Assembly: GCF_014197615.1 (NCBI RefSeq)
Contig: NZ_JACIFY010000001.1
Location: 372,001 to 436,000 of the forward strand
DNA from: Rhizobium esperanzae
GTDB lineage: Bacteria; Pseudomonadota; Alphaproteobacteria; Rhizobiales; Rhizobiaceae
Direction of reading: 5' to 3'
DNA: 64,000 nucleotides
Both the position numbers and the translations under genes were made by a program. The notes under the pieces were generated by a model. It was not told where the DNA came from, did not search any database, and was given only the letters and a program-made list of their open reading frames with translations. Shown piece by piece: positions 16,729-27,419 of this stretch (position 1 is its first letter; every line of letters begins with the position of its first letter).

Positions 16729-16756
16729 CGGCCGCAAAATCAGCGTTCTGCGGCCG
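16729..16756. terminator. Hairpin between convergent genes
   Basis: CGGCCGCA (16729-16736) pairs perfectly with TGCGGCCG (16749-16756) around a 12-base loop. It lies between the ends of the acetyltransferase (plus) and phosphatase (minus) genes and may end transcripts from either side, though the T run is poor. Confidence 0.45.
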
Positions 16757-16767
16757 GGTTTATCTAT

Positions 16768-17592
16768 TCAAACCGTGAAGACCTCACGCCGCAGCAGGTC
16801 CCAGGAAGCCTTGTCGGGAGCCACCAGCAGCCCGCCTTCGAGATGGCGCGGCAGATAGGGCGAGCCGTCGAAACGGGCAGCATAACCGCCGGCCTCCTGC
16901 GAGATCAACGCGCCCGCGAGGTGATCCCAGGGCATCATTTTGTTATACATCAGATAATGCACATGCCCGCCGGCGAAAGTGCGGTATTCATGCGCCGCAC
17001 AGCGGTAGTTGGTGAGAAAGCGCACCTTAGCGAGATTTCCGAGAATCTCCGCCCGCTTTTCCTGCCGCAGATAGCCGGTGGAGGCCATGCCGACCATCTG
17101 GCCGAGCGCGACAGGCTCGGCCGATTGCAGCCGCCGCGCCTCGCCGTCCGGCCGCCGCAGCCAGGCGCCGCTGCCTTTCTCCGCCATCACCCAGTCGTCG
17201 CCCATCGGATCGTAGATGATGCCGGCAATGGTTTCGCCGCCTGATATGACCGAGGCCATGACGCCGAAGGCAGGGATGCCGGCGGCGAAGTTGAACGTGC
17301 CGTCGACCGGATCGACGACGATGGCAAGATCGGCATCTGCGAGCCTGCCGAGCAAATCAGGTTCGGCCGCAACCGATTCTTCGCCGAGGAACAGCGCGTC
17401 CGGCCAGAGCCGCTCTGCTTCCGCCTTGATCATCCGTTCGGCCCGTTCGTCGGCCTCTGTGACGAGATCGGTTGCCTCGCTCTTGGCGCGTACGTCATCT
17501 TCGCCAAGCCGGCGGAAGCGCGGCAGGATCTCCGCCTTCGCCGCACGGCGCAAGAGATCGGCAAGAACGGTCACGTCGACAGTCGCAGTCAT
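16768..17592 (-). CDS. Inositol monophosphatase-family phosphatase (copy 1)
   Basis: A 274-residue Mg-dependent, Li-sensitive-type phosphatase. Metal ligands are visible in FLGEESV (Glu), VVDPVDGTFNF (Asp residues) and MPWDHLAG (Asp). Substrates in the family include inositol-1-phosphate, histidinol phosphate, fructose-1,6-bisphosphate and PAP. It is 41 bases downstream of a clear paralogue, which shares the DPVDGTFNFAAG and MPWDHLAG motifs and the AEI-PRFR N-terminal helix. Confidence 0.85.
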   Translation of the reverse strand: MTATVDVTVLADLLRRAAKAEILPRFRRLGEDDVRAKSEATDLVTEADERAERMIKAEAERLWPDALFLGEESVAAEPDLLGRLADADLAIVVDPVDGTFNFAAGIPAFGVMASVISGGETIAGIIYDPMGDDWVMAEKGSGAWLRRPDGEARRLQSAEPVALGQMVGMASTGYLRQEKRAEILGNLAKVRFLTNYRCAAHEYRTFAGGHVHYLMYNKMMPWDHLAGALISQEAGGYAARFDGSPYLPRHLEGGLLVAPDKASWDLLRREVFTV

Positions 17593-17633
17593 GTCAAATC
17601 CTTCGGCTCGGCCTCTGGGTCAAGGGTCTCAAA

Positions 17634-18461
17634 TCAAATGCCGACGATCTCACGCCGGATCATCTGCCAGCTTTCCCTGTCGGGGGCGGAGATGATGCCG
17701 CCTGTCGTCTCGCCGGGACGATAGGGCGTACCGTCGAATTTCGCCGTATGGCCGCCGGCCTCCTGATGTGCGAGCACGCCGGCCAGGTGATCCCAGGGCA
17801 TCAGCTTTGCATGGCCGATGAAATGCAGCTTGCCGGAGGCGGCCAGCCAATATTCATAGGCCGAGCAGTTGAAGGCAAAGGTCATCCTGATCTTTGCCAT
17901 ATTGGCCGAGATGCGTGAGCGGTCCGGGTCGTCCATGTGGCCCCATGAGATGCCGCCGACCATCTGGTTCAAGGCGACGGGTTCCGCCACCCTCAGTCTG
18001 CTGGATTGCCCGTCCTGCCGCGTCAGGAAGGCGCCCGCCCCTTTGATCGCCGTCACCGTATCGCCGAGAACGGGATCGTGAATGATGCCGGCGACCGTCT
18101 CGCCCTTGACGGTTACCGCCAGCATCGTCCCGAAGACGGGAAGCCCGGCAGCAAAATTGAATGTGCCATCGACAGGATCGATCACGAAGGCAAGCTCGGC
18201 ATCGGCAAGGGCCGGGACGACGGACCGGTCGGCCTCATAAGCCTCCTCGCCGACGACGAGTGCCGAGGGAAAGCGCTCTTTCAGCGCAGCGGTGATCCTG
18301 TGCTCGGCGAGCAGATCCGCCTGCGTCACAACATCGATCGCCGAGGTCTTTTCCGAAACATCGGCAGCACCGAGATTGCGAAAACGCGGCATGATCTCGG
18401 CCTGCGCCGCTTCCCTGACGCAATCGCCGAGAAAGAGAATATCCTGATCTGAAATCGTCAT
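17634..18461 (-). CDS. Inositol monophosphatase-family phosphatase (copy 2)
   Basis: A 275-residue paralogue of the downstream gene, with VVGEEAYE, VIDPVDGTFNF and MPWDHLAG metal-binding motifs. Copy 2 has Ala where copy 1 has Ser after GEE; this position lies near the metal site. Tandem duplication is the simplest origin. The two products might form a heteromer or differ in substrate. It is 48 bases after ttcA, likely in one operon. Confidence 0.85.
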   Translation of the reverse strand: MTISDQDILFLGDCVREAAQAEIMPRFRNLGAADVSEKTSAIDVVTQADLLAEHRITAALKERFPSALVVGEEAYEADRSVVPALADAELAFVIDPVDGTFNFAAGLPVFGTMLAVTVKGETVAGIIHDPVLGDTVTAIKGAGAFLTRQDGQSSRLRVAEPVALNQMVGGISWGHMDDPDRSRISANMAKIRMTFAFNCSAYEYWLAASGKLHFIGHAKLMPWDHLAGVLAHQEAGGHTAKFDGTPYRPGETTGGIISAPDRESWQMIRREIVGI

Positions 18462-18509
18462 GCGAATTCCTGTCCTTGATCCAAATAGCCAGCCTGCTTA
18501 GCCGGCCAT

Positions 18510-19382
18510 TCATGACGGATCTGTGACACCAAGGGTGGAAAAGTCGAAGAGTTTAGGATCGAGCAGATGCGACGGGTTCACATGCGAAAGCGCGCGCAGC
18601 ATCGTGTCCTTGCGTCCCGGCATGCGCCGCTCGATATCCGCAAGCATGTCCTTCATCGCATTACGCTGCAGCCCATCCTGCGAGCCGCAGAGATCGCAGG
18701 GGATGATCGGAAACTGCATGGCGGCGGCGAATTTCGCGAGGTCGTCCTCGGCGGCATAAGCGAGCGGCCGAAGCACCATCAGGTCGCCCTCGTCGTTCAG
18801 AAGTTTCGCCGGCATGGAGGCAAGCCGCCCGCCGTGAAAGAAATTCATGAAGAAGGTTTCGAGAATATCCTCGCGATGATGGCCGAGCACCAGCGCATCG
18901 CAGCCCTCCTCCCGCGCGACGCGGTAGAGATTGCCGCGCCGCAGCCGCGAACAGAGCGAGCAATAGGTCGCCCCCTCCGGCACCTTCTCCTTCACGATCG
19001 AATAGGTGTCGCGATATTCGATCCGGTGCCGCACGCCGATTTTGGTCAGATAGTCCGGCAGCACGTGCTTGGGAAAGTTCGGCTGGCCCTGGTCGAGATT
19101 GCAGGCAACGAGCTCGACCGGCAGCAGGCCGCGCCATTGCAGATCGAGCAGTAGCGCCAGCAGCCCATAGGAATCCTTGCCTCCGGAAAGGCCGACCAGC
19201 CAACGCTTCTGCCCCTTCAGCATGTCGAAATCGTCGAAGGCCTGGCGCACCTGCCGCAGCAGCCGCTTGCGCAGCTTGTTGAAGGAGACAGAGCGCGGTG
19301 CATCGGCAAACAGCGCATGGCCGATGCCGCTGTCGGCTTCGCCGCTTTCCAGGTCATCCGCGATATTGGCTGCGATATTCAT
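18510..19382 (-). CDS. ttcA: tRNA 2-thiocytidine biosynthesis protein TtcA
   Basis: A 290-residue PP-loop ATPase. [16 protein letters not shown] (about residue 65) is the PP-loop; two CxxC motifs, CSLCSR (about 141) and CDLCGSQ (about 231), hold the iron-sulfur cluster and active-site Cys; [14 protein letters not shown] is the family signature. The enzyme thiolates cytidine 32 in certain tRNAs. Length is normal. Confidence 0.92.
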   Translation of the reverse strand: MNIAANIADDLESGEADSGIGHALFADAPRSVSFNKLRKRLLRQVRQAFDDFDMLKGQKRWLVGLSGGKDSYGLLALLLDLQWRGLLPVELVACNLDQGQPNFPKHVLPDYLTKIGVRHRIEYRDTYSIVKEKVPEGATYCSLCSRLRRGNLYRVAREEGCDALVLGHHREDILETFFMNFFHGGRLASMPAKLLNDEGDLMVLRPLAYAAEDDLAKFAAAMQFPIIPCDLCGSQDGLQRNAMKDMLADIERRMPGRKDTMLRALSHVNPSHLLDPKLFDFSTLGVTDPS

Positions 19383-19441
19383 GGCTCCGTCCTATCGAAG
19401 ATTCATGCTTGCCTTATCAGAAACCCTTCGCCGACACAGCC

Positions 19442-20371
19442 TCAATCGCCGAAAACAGACCAGCCGGTGCGCGCCGCCAGCATTTCCAGCGCCACGGCGC
19501 CGAGCTGCGAATTGCCGACCTTATTGAGACCCGGCGACCACACCGCGATCGAGGCAATGCCGGGCGCAACGGCGAAGATACCGCCGCCGACGCCGCTCTT
19601 GCCGGGAAGGCCGACATGATAGGCGAAATCACCCGAGCCGTCGTAATGGCCGCAGGTCAGCATCAGCGCATTGATGCGCCGCGCCCGCTTCGGCGACACC
19701 ACCGAATGGCCGGTCATCGGATTGCTGCCGCGCGCCGCCAGAAACAGCCCGGCGCGGGCGAGCTGCTCGCAGCTCATCGCGAGCGCGCATTGATGGAAAT
19801 AGACGCCGAGCACATGGTCGACGGGATGGTCGAGATTGCGATAGGCGCGCATAAAATTGGCGAGCGCGCCATTGCGATAGCCGGTCTGGGTTTCCGAGCG
19901 CGCCACCTTGTCGTCGATGGTGATCGATTCGTCGTCGGCGAGATACCGCACGAAGCGCAGAAATTCGCCGATCGCCTCACGCGGCGCATGGCCGGCCAGG
20001 ACGACGTCGCTGACGGCAATCGCGCCGGCATTGATGAATGGATTGCGCGGGATCCCGCTTTCATGCTCGAGCTGGACGATCGAGTTGAAGGCCGATCCGG
20101 ACGGTTCACGCCCGACGCGCTTCCACAGGCCTTCGCCGACCTTGCCGAGCGCCAGCGTCAACATGAAGACCTTGGAGATGCTCTGGATCGAGAAGGCGAT
20201 GTCGGCATCGCCGACACGGTAGACCTTGCCGTCAACGGTAACGATCGCCATGCCGAACTGCCGTGGATCGACCTTGGCCAGCTCAGGAATATAATCGGCG
20301 ACCTTACCCTCGCCGACCCGCGGCAGAATATCGGTGTAGATGCTGTCGAGGGTCGCCTGCAAATCCGCCAT
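19442..20371 (-). CDS. glsA: Glutaminase A
   Basis: A 309-residue serine-dependent glutaminase converting glutamine to glutamate and ammonia. The beta-lactamase-like SIQSISK box (about residues 62-68) gives the catalytic Ser and Lys; [22 protein letters not shown] and [15 protein letters not shown] are family motifs. It follows the rpsD terminator on the minus strand, so it probably has its own promoter. Confidence 0.94.
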   Translation of the reverse strand: MADLQATLDSIYTDILPRVGEGKVADYIPELAKVDPRQFGMAIVTVDGKVYRVGDADIAFSIQSISKVFMLTLALGKVGEGLWKRVGREPSGSAFNSIVQLEHESGIPRNPFINAGAIAVSDVVLAGHAPREAIGEFLRFVRYLADDESITIDDKVARSETQTGYRNGALANFMRAYRNLDHPVDHVLGVYFHQCALAMSCEQLARAGLFLAARGSNPMTGHSVVSPKRARRINALMLTCGHYDGSGDFAYHVGLPGKSGVGGGIFAVAPGIASIAVWSPGLNKVGNSQLGAVALEMLAARTGWSVFGD

Positions 20372-20389
20372 CGCTTCTCTCCGAATAAC

Positions 20390-20417
20390 AAAAAAGCCGC
20401 CCGAAAGAGCGGCTTTT
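20390..20417 (-). terminator. Intrinsic terminator of rpsD
   Basis: GCCGC (20396-20400) pairs with GCGGC (20409-20413), flanked by A and T runs so that the minus-strand transcript ends in a GC stem followed by six U residues. It lies 26 bases after the rpsD stop. Confidence 0.8.
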
Positions 20418-20443
20418 CCATAAGCGAAAACGCCTGGTGCTTA

Positions 20444-21061
20444 TTAACGCGAATAGAATTCGACGACCAGATGCGGTTCCATGACGACCGGGAACGGAAC
20501 GTCGCTGAGCGTCGGAACGCGGCCGAAGGTAGCGACCATCTTGTTGTGATCGACTTCGATATAGTCGGGAACGTCGCGCTCGGCGAGGCTGACGGCTTCC
20601 AGAACCGTCACCAGCTGCTTCGACTTCTCGCGAACTTCGATGACGTCGCCGGCCTTGCAGCGGTAAGAACCGATGTTGACGCGAACGCCGTTGACGGTGA
20701 CGTGGCCATGGTTGACGAACTGACGGGCAGCAAAGACCGTCGGAACGAACTTGGCGCGATAGACGATCGCGTCTAGGCGCGATTCCAGCAGGCCGATCAG
20801 ATTTTCCGAGGTGTCGCCCTTGCGGCGGTCGGCTTCAGCGAAGATCGCGCGGAACTGCTTTTCGCGCAGGTCACCGTAGTAGCCCTTGAGCTTCTGCTTG
20901 GCGCGCAGCTGCACGCCGAAGTCCGAAAGCTTGCCCTTGCGGCGCTGGCCGTGCTGGCCCGGGCCGTATTCGCGGCGGTTCACCGGGGACTTCGGACGGC
21001 CCCAGATGTTTTCGCCCATACGGCGGTCAATTTTGTACTTGGACGATTCGCGCTTGCTCAT
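20444..21061 (-). CDS. rpsD: 30S ribosomal protein S4 (uS4)
   Basis: A 205-residue ribosomal protein. [20 protein letters not shown] at the start and the S4 RNA-binding domain ([32 protein letters not shown], about 95-126) identify it. It nucleates 16S rRNA folding. Here it is monocistronic and away from the alpha operon, as usual in rhizobia. The zinc-finger Cys residues of some S4 forms are absent. ATG 21061 has a GAAAGGAAATGCG site. Confidence 0.97.
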   Translation of the reverse strand: MSKRESSKYKIDRRMGENIWGRPKSPVNRREYGPGQHGQRRKGKLSDFGVQLRAKQKLKGYYGDLREKQFRAIFAEADRRKGDTSENLIGLLESRLDAIVYRAKFVPTVFAARQFVNHGHVTVNGVRVNIGSYRCKAGDVIEVREKSKQLVTVLEAVSLAERDVPDYIEVDHNKMVATFGRVPTLSDVPFPVVMEPHLVVEFYSR

Positions 21062-21286
21062 CGCATTTCCTTTCAAAGGTTTACGACGGTTTGTTACCAA
21101 ACCGCACGAAGGAAACACGCCCTCCTCTGATCTCTTCCGAGATCTGACAGGATATTCCGGTTACGCGAACTGGAACCATCCACGGGACATGTCAAATGAA
21201 ACACCGGACATTGCTGCCCGGTGCTTGGCGCGGTCTTTAGAGGCCCGTCATGAAAATGTCAACTGCGCCTAAGCCCGAAAGCGCCA

Positions 21287-22798
21287 CTATTCCGCCGCCA
21301 GCGGCTGATCGCCTGTATCGGGCGCGTTCGCGTCGCCCGGTGCGGTCTGGCAGTTCATGTCGGGAAAAGCCACGATGCGCTTGCCAGAGAAATCCGTGTG
21401 CACGACGACGATCCCCTGCTCTTCGAAATAGCCGAGCAGGCGCCGCGCACGGCGTGCGGAATGGGTGCCGTAGGCGCGGGCAATACGGGCATCCGACGGG
21501 CAGGGTTCGCCGCAGGCTGCGGCTTTGGCGAGCATCAGGAAGACGCCCTGCAGGTCGTCGGTGACACCCGACGACAGCGACAGCGCCGTCGCCCACTCGT
21601 CGGTCGCGGCTGTCTCGGCATCGACGCCGGAGCGGGAGATCGCCACACGCCGGCGGAAATCCGGCAGCGCAATCGGCGGTCCCGGCACGCGGCGCATACG
21701 CAACCGCACGAGAAAATCCTGGTAGAGCACCGAATCGGTACGGAAGGCGGAGGTGGGATCGTCGAGTATTTCGGCCAGCACGCCGGCCAGGCGCTCCTCG
21801 CGCTCCTCGGCAGAGACTTCCGCCTGGCTTGCCCTCGCCTCGACGGGCGCAGGTGACGCCGCCGGCGTCGAGCGCGAAAGTTCAGCCAGTATATCGGTGG
21901 TCGGCCGTGGGGCCGGCGGCGCGCGGCGCACGAGCGGACGCTGGAATTCCTCCGGATCGGGCGTGAAGATCAGGTCCTCGACATCCTGTGGCGCATCCGG
22001 CAGCGGCATCAGCTTCGGGCTGGAAGAGCGCGCCGAGGTTTCCACCGCGCCGATCTGGATCGGCAGCGGCCGGCGCGACAGCGCAGGGCCGAGGGCAACG
22101 AAATTGCCGCGCTTCAGATCCCGGAACATCTCGGCCTGGCGCCGATCCATGCCGAGCAGGTCGGCGGCGCGCGCCATGTCGATATCGAGAAAGGTGCGCC
22201 CCATCAGGAAGTTAGAGGCCTCGGCCGCGACATTCTTGGCGAGTTTGGCGAGCCGCTGCGTCGCGATCACCCCGGCTAGCCCGCGCTTGCGGCCGCGGCA
22301 CATCAGGTTGGTCATCGCGCCCAGCGACATCTTGCGCGCATCTTCCGAGACGTCGCCGCCGACCGACGGTGCAAACATCTGCGCCTCGTCGACGACGACG
22401 AGAACCGGATACCAATATTCGCGATCGGCATCGAACATGCCATTGAGGAAAGCGGCGGCCGCACGCATCTGTTGCTCGATATCGAGGCCTTCTAGCGTCA
22501 GAACGCAGGAGACGCGATGCTGACGGATGCGGTTGGCAATGCCCGCCAATTCCGCCTCGGTGCGCTCGCCGTCGACGACGATATGGCCGAACCTGTCGCT
22601 GAGAGTGACGAAATCACCCTCGGGATCGATGATGACCTGCTGCACCCATTGCGCGGACTGCTCGAGCAGACGGCGCAAAAGATGCGACTTGCCCGATCCG
22701 GAATTACCCTGGACGAGCAAACGGGTCGCCAGCAGCTCCTCGATATCGAGCGTCGCCGGGCTGCCGGACGCCAATCCCATATCGATGCCAACCTGCAA
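21287..22798 (-). CDS. HerA-like ATP-binding protein (DUF87/DUF853-like)
   Basis: A 503-residue ATPase. Walker A is LVQGNSGSGKSHLLRRLLEQ (about 29-48), Walker B is PVLVVVDEAQMF (about 131), and CRGRKRGLAGVIATQR is a sensor/arginine segment of the FtsK-HerA class. A Pro/Ala-rich linker (about 285-330) leads to a C-terminal region with a helix-turn-helix-like segment (SDARIARAYGTHSARRARRLLGYF). HerA-type proteins are DNA translocases. TTG 22798 with GAGGATCAGCA upstream is the likely start; ATG 22780 is an alternative. Confidence 0.82.
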   Translation of the reverse strand: MQVGIDMGLASGSPATLDIEELLATRLLVQGNSGSGKSHLLRRLLEQSAQWVQQVIIDPEGDFVTLSDRFGHIVVDGERTEAELAGIANRIRQHRVSCVLTLEGLDIEQQMRAAAAFLNGMFDADREYWYPVLVVVDEAQMFAPSVGGDVSEDARKMSLGAMTNLMCRGRKRGLAGVIATQRLAKLAKNVAAEASNFLMGRTFLDIDMARAADLLGMDRRQAEMFRDLKRGNFVALGPALSRRPLPIQIGAVETSARSSSPKLMPLPDAPQDVEDLIFTPDPEEFQRPLVRRAPPAPRPTTDILAELSRSTPAASPAPVEARASQAEVSAEEREERLAGVLAEILDDPTSAFRTDSVLYQDFLVRLRMRRVPGPPIALPDFRRRVAISRSGVDAETAATDEWATALSLSSGVTDDLQGVFLMLAKAAACGEPCPSDARIARAYGTHSARRARRLLGYFEEQGIVVVHTDFSGKRIVAFPDMNCQTAPGDANAPDTGDQPLAAE

Positions 22799-22926
22799 TG
22801 CTGATCCTCGCGGCCAAGAGACTCACATGAACGAAGCGCCATTCTTCCGAAACGGCAACGCCCCGTCTATCAAAGAATCTGCTGATTTTCAGGGCCGGAT
22901 TTCGCCAACCCACAGGACAATTCCGC

Positions 22927-23727
22927 TCATGCCTTCAGGCCGAAACCCTGCATCAGCCGCCGCGTGGCGAAATCCTGCTTGCCGGAGGTGAAGACCGCAA
23001 AGTCGAAATTATCCGGATGGACGGCATCGGCGACCAGCGGCACCAGTGTGCGGGCGCGCCGCGCAATCGCTTCGGCGGGATCCAGCCAGTCGACCGGCCA
23101 AGGCGCAAGCCGGCGGAAAAGATTGGCCATGAAAGGATAATGCGTGCAGGCCAGGACGACGATATCGGTTTTCCGACCGTCCTTGTCGACGAAACATTGG
23201 TCGATCTCAGTGCGCACGGCCTCATCGGAGACGGCATCGCCGCGAATATAGGCCTCGGCCATGCGCGCAAGGTTCTCCGAACCAACAAGGCGGACATGGC
23301 ATTGCTGCGCGAAGGACTGGATGAGGTCGCGCGTATAGGCCCGCTTTACCGTGCCGGGGGTGGCGAGCACCGAAACCAGCCCCGAGCGCGTGCGCTCCGC
23401 CGCCGGTTTGATCGCCGGCACGGTGCCGACGAAAGTCATCTGGGGAAAGGCGGCGCGCAGGTCGGCGCCGACGAGCGTGAAGGCGGTGTTGCAGGCGATG
23501 ATGCAGACTTCGGGATCATGCTCCGTCAGCAGCTTGCCGAAGAGCCCGATCACCCGCTCCTTGAGCGCCTCTTCCTCCCAGCCGCCATAGGGAAAGCCGG
23601 CATCGTCGGCGACATAGATGAAGCCCCGTTCCGGCATCAGCACGCGCGCCTCACGCAGCACGGTCAGGCCGCCGATGCCGGAATCGAAGAGGAGGACGGG
23701 TTTCAGCTCACGCGTCGGTGCTGTCAT
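22927..23727 (-). CDS. murI: Glutamate racemase
   Basis: A 266-residue racemase supplying D-glutamate for peptidoglycan. The substrate loop is [13 protein letters not shown]; catalytic Cys residues are in IIACNTAFT and [22 protein letters not shown] is also typical. ATG 23727 lies inside the end of the upstream methyltransferase gene (20-base overlap), so the genes are translationally linked. Confidence 0.93.
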   Translation of the reverse strand: MTAPTRELKPVLLFDSGIGGLTVLREARVLMPERGFIYVADDAGFPYGGWEEEALKERVIGLFGKLLTEHDPEVCIIACNTAFTLVGADLRAAFPQMTFVGTVPAIKPAAERTRSGLVSVLATPGTVKRAYTRDLIQSFAQQCHVRLVGSENLARMAEAYIRGDAVSDEAVRTEIDQCFVDKDGRKTDIVVLACTHYPFMANLFRRLAPWPVDWLDPAEAIARRARTLVPLVADAVHPDNFDFAVFTSGKQDFATRRLMQGFGLKA

Positions 23728-24538
23728 CTGGCGGTGTTTCCTTGGCCGGTGTCGGGAACCTGCCGCCGCGCGGGCTCTTGCGCGAGAAGCGGTCGAGGGA
23801 AGAGATGACGCCGCGCAACACGCTGATTTCCTGCTCCGTGAAAGCCCGGCGGGATAGAACGGCACGCAGATTGTCGATCATTTTCGGCTTTTTCCCGGCA
23901 GGATGGAAATATCCGCGCGCATCGAGCGCCTCTTCCAGCTGATCGAACAGGCCGAAGAGCTGTTCCTTGGTCGAGGGCGTCTGCCCCATCGCCTGGAAAG
24001 GCACGGCGCCGACATCGTCCATGCCCGATTTCATCCATTCATAGGACATCAGCAGCACGGCCTGGGCGATGTTCAGCGAAGCAAAGGCCGGATTGACCGG
24101 AAAGGTGACAATCTCGTCGGCAAGCGCCACTTCCTCGTTCGTCAGCCCCCAGCGCTCGCGCCCGAAAAGAATGCCGGTGCCCTCGCCCGCCCGGAATTTT
24201 GCCCTGAGCGTCTCGGCGGCGATGACCGGGGAGCGCACCGGCTTATAACCGTCGCGCTCACGCGCCGTCGTCGCATAAACGAAGTTGAGGTCGGCGACCG
24301 CCTGCTCCAGCGTGTCGTAGACCTTCGTCGCCTCGATCACATGATCGGCCTTGGATGCCGTCGCAAGGGCCTTTTCATTCGGCCAGCCGTCGCGCGGATT
24401 GACAAGGCGCAGTTCGGCAAGGCCGAAATTCGCCATGGCGCGCGCCACCATGCCGATATTCTCGCCCATCTGCGGCTCGACCAGAATGATGGCCGGCCCC
24501 TCTGCCAGAAGTTGACGTTCGCTGTTCGTGCCTGCCAT
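23708..24538 (-). CDS. SPOUT RNA methyltransferase, TrmJ/TrmH family
   Basis: A 276-residue SPOUT methyltransferase. The trefoil-knot motifs are [20 protein letters not shown] (about 13-32), [22 protein letters not shown] (about 120) and [17 protein letters not shown] (about 152), matching TrmJ, which 2'-O-methylates tRNA position 32. A C-terminal extension of about 80 residues is also TrmJ-like. It is four bases after the FUSC gene and overlaps murI, forming an operon of three. Confidence 0.88.
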   Translation of the reverse strand: MAGTNSERQLLAEGPAIILVEPQMGENIGMVARAMANFGLAELRLVNPRDGWPNEKALATASKADHVIEATKVYDTLEQAVADLNFVYATTARERDGYKPVRSPVIAAETLRAKFRAGEGTGILFGRERWGLTNEEVALADEIVTFPVNPAFASLNIAQAVLLMSYEWMKSGMDDVGAVPFQAMGQTPSTKEQLFGLFDQLEEALDARGYFHPAGKKPKMIDNLRAVLSRRAFTEQEISVLRGVISSLDRFSRKSPRGGRFPTPAKETPPDDSTDA

Positions 24539-24542
24539 GGTC

Positions 24543-26582
24543 CTATCCCTGTTTCGAGCGCGCAATAGCCTCGCCCACTGCAAACGGCAAGACATCGGCC
24601 TGCGGATAGAGCCTTTCCAGCGCCGAACCGATCATTTCGAGCCCCAATCTGGCGCCCTCCCGCGACAGCGGCAGGTGTCGTCCCGTTGTCCGGGATGTCT
24701 TGCGCTCGATCAGGAAACAGGCCGAGCCGCGCGGCGCAGCATTGTCGATCAGCGCGAGATCCGCCGCGATCAGCCTGTGCAGATTGTCGTCGGCAACAGG
24801 CATGTCGTAACTCTTCGCCAAAATACGCGCCCAATAGGTGCAGGACAGAAAAATCGCCAGCGTCTGGCGAATCTGGCCGGGCCGCGTCACGACCGACCAG
24901 GAGGAGCCGAGTGGCCGCGCCGCCACCGTCACATCGCGGTAACAGGCGTCGATCTTCTGAGACAGCGCGATCAGCTCGAAACTGCTCTTGCCCTCGCCGA
25001 GCGCGCCAAGCAGATCGCGCAGCGCCTGGAACCAGCGCGCAAGTGCGGCATCGAGCGCGCCGCGCGTGCGGGTGGGAAAGACGATGAAGGCAACCGCCGT
25101 ACCGGCTATAGCGCCGATCACGGTCTCGCCGATACGCAGCTTCAACAGATCGAGTGTCAGCACGCCGGTCATGCCGTAGACCAGGCAGAGCACGATAGAA
25201 ATGAAGAAGGTCATCGTCGCGTAAGAGATCTGCAGGAAATAAAAGGCGAGGAAGATGCAGACGACGGCGACCGGAATGGCAATCGCCTGTTCGCCCGAAA
25301 TCAGCGTCGCCAGCCCAAGACCAAAGGCGATGCCGAACACGGTGCCGAGCGAGCGCGACAGCGCCTTCATCGCCGTATCGCCGCGCGAATTGGTGTTGGT
25401 GAAGACGAGGAAAGAAGCGAGCACGGCCCAGAACCAGCGTTCGCGCGACAAGAGCAGACCGAAGCCCATGGCGATTGCCGAGGCGAGCGTGATCTGCAGC
25501 GCCGAGCGCAGCAGCGGATTGCCGAATGAAAAGTCGATCGGCTGGGATTGCGCCGTGTCGTTGATCGTATCGATGCCGGAAAAGCTGGAAGCCTGCCCCT
25601 CGTCGATCGCCTGCGTCAGTTGCTGACGCGCCTCGCCAAGCCAGAGCAGTGCCCGCACTGTCTCGCTCTGCGGCCGATCCCCGATTGATTCAGCCATCCC
25701 CTCATAGGTGGCAAGCTCGGCCTTGTCGGCCTCGATCACGGCGTGAACGAGCGCAAAAGGCGGCGGGCTCTGGAAACTCAGCACGATGGCGCTCTCGGCG
25801 GCAAGATGGGCATCGAAGAGCCGGATCGCCAGTTCGGCTGCAGGGTCGGCGGCACCGTCGAAGACGCCGGCCGGCGGGCGCGGGATGAAGGTCTCCGCCA
25901 TCAGCACCACCTCCTTCAGCCGGTCCTCCAGCTGGCGCAGCTCCTGCCGGTCGGCGTCACCAACCTCGGCGCTGCCGGCGATGGCGGCGAGCTTGAAGAG
26001 GATCTGGTTGATCCTTCCCCTGACGCTTTCAAGCGAGCGCAGCAGGTCGCGCCGCCAATCGTCGGGCAGGAGCACCGCCCTCACCAGATGACCGGCGAGC
26101 ACCGAGACGACGGGGCCGATCGCCACCTCCGGCAGATCGGCCAGCGAAGGCCGGAAATAGGCGCCCATGAAATAGGAGGTGAAGGCGAACATGCCGATAG
26201 CAAAACCGCGCGGCCCGAACACCCGTCCCGCCGATGCAAGCGCGATCACCACCAGGAAGACGAGATCGGAGAGAAAACGGCTATCCTCGAGCCCGGCCGC
26301 GACGGCGACGATGGCAAGGCTTGCGACACAACCGAGGAGCCGGGTCACGAGCTGGCGCGCATTTCCCTTATCGCGCACGGCAATCCCGCCTTCGATCGAC
26401 AGCACGATGCCGAGGCCGAAAGCCGCAGTCGGCAGCGGCAGAATAAGGGCGTGGATAGCAAGCAGGATCAGGAACGAGAGGACGATCGCCAGCGTCACCC
26501 GTGAAGCCATGCGCAGACGCGAAAGCGCCGGATCATTGGCAAGCAGCCAGTCGCGAAGCTGAAAACCGGAAAACAAATGCAA
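24543..26582 (-). CDS. FUSC-family inner-membrane exporter
   Basis: A 679-residue protein with two blocks of membrane segments (about 28-165 and 355-495) separated by soluble helical regions, the arrangement of FUSC/AaeB-type proteins that export aromatic acids. GNPLLRSALQITLASAIAMG marks the second block. Starts near 26582 are all TTG (26582 or 26576, the latter behind GAGGG), so the exact N-terminus is uncertain. It heads the FUSC-methyltransferase-murI operon. Confidence 0.85.
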   Translation of the reverse strand: MHLFSGFQLRDWLLANDPALSRLRMASRVTLAIVLSFLILLAIHALILPLPTAAFGLGIVLSIEGGIAVRDKGNARQLVTRLLGCVASLAIVAVAAGLEDSRFLSDLVFLVVIALASAGRVFGPRGFAIGMFAFTSYFMGAYFRPSLADLPEVAIGPVVSVLAGHLVRAVLLPDDWRRDLLRSLESVRGRINQILFKLAAIAGSAEVGDADRQELRQLEDRLKEVVLMAETFIPRPPAGVFDGAADPAAELAIRLFDAHLAAESAIVLSFQSPPPFALVHAVIEADKAELATYEGMAESIGDRPQSETVRALLWLGEARQQLTQAIDEGQASSFSGIDTINDTAQSQPIDFSFGNPLLRSALQITLASAIAMGFGLLLSRERWFWAVLASFLVFTNTNSRGDTAMKALSRSLGTVFGIAFGLGLATLISGEQAIAIPVAVVCIFLAFYFLQISYATMTFFISIVLCLVYGMTGVLTLDLLKLRIGETVIGAIAGTAVAFIVFPTRTRGALDAALARWFQALRDLLGALGEGKSSFELIALSQKIDACYRDVTVAARPLGSSWSVVTRPGQIRQTLAIFLSCTYWARILAKSYDMPVADDNLHRLIAADLALIDNAAPRGSACFLIERKTSRTTGRHLPLSREGARLGLEMIGSALERLYPQADVLPFAVGEAIARSKQG

Positions 26583-26704
26583 GAGCCCTCATGCCACGGA
26601 AGGATCGACAGATATCGCCGCAAAAGCGGAAATCAAACCATCGGAGAACCGGTCGGAACAATCGCCCGGCATCGATTCTCCGGTATCGATCGAATGTCGC
26701 GCGC

Positions 26705-27232
26705 CTACTGGCCCTTGGCAATCAGCGCCATCGTCGCCTTCAGTGAATCTCGGCCCTGCGTTTCGATATTCTCGGTGACGATGTCGTCGATGACAGGTGC
26801 ACCACCTTCTTCGATCACCTCGAAACGGACGGTCGTGTAGTCCTTGGCATCGGGCGCATCCGAACAGGCGGATTTCTTGAAGCGCACAGTCACCTCAGCC
26901 GTCCCGTTGACCGCGGGCGCCGCCGCCATCGTCAGATCCTCCAGCGGGCATGCATCCTGACCGTTGACGATGACGTCGTAGTCGAATGGCGATATGCCAT
27001 CGTCATCGACCGCCGGAAATTGCGCGGCCGCCTGGTACTTGGCGACGAAATCCTTGCTGTAGAGACGGGCGAGCCGGCTTGCATCGAAGATGTCGGTCCA
27101 GTCGCCGCTGTTGTCGGCCCAGTTGCTCCTAGTCGCGTCCATGATCTCCTTCACGGGCGCGATGGCATCGGCCGCATGGGCTGCGCCTGAAAAGGCGATA
27201 AGGCTTGCGATAACAACGGCGATTGTCTTCAT
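26705..27232 (-). CDS. Exported protein of unknown function
   Basis: A 175-residue protein with a signal peptide ([19 protein letters not shown], cleavage near residue 20). The mature part has two Cys (in DACPLED and KSACSDAP) that could form a disulfide, and a beta-rich C-terminal half resembling DUF3828-like periplasmic proteins. It is divergent from icd, sharing a 187-base intergenic region. Function is not known. Confidence 0.75.
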   Translation of the reverse strand: MKTIAVVIASLIAFSGAAHAADAIAPVKEIMDATRSNWADNSGDWTDIFDASRLARLYSKDFVAKYQAAAQFPAVDDDGISPFDYDVIVNGQDACPLEDLTMAAAPAVNGTAEVTVRFKKSACSDAPDAKDYTTVRFEVIEEGGAPVIDDIVTENIETQGRDSLKATMALIAKGQ

Positions 27233-27328
27233 GTCGAATGTTCCGGGCGGGCAAATCAAGGCGGACACTAGCCAGATTTCCGCGCTTGGCAATGCCGGCA
27301 AAAACGCATTCTCGAACCCGTTGCAGCT

Positions 27329-27356
27329 TTGCGTTCCCGGTTCACAATGCTATAGC
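27329..27356 (+). promoter_or_regulatory. Candidate icd promoter
   Basis: TTGCGT at 27329-27334 and TATAGC at 27351-27356 are separated by 16 bases, 64 bases before the icd start. The match to the sigma-70-type consensus is partial. Confidence 0.4.
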
Positions 27357-27419
27357 GCTCCTCACCACGTCACCCACCTGGGACCTCCGTCCCCATTCAA
27401 GCTCGAACGAGGCAGATAC

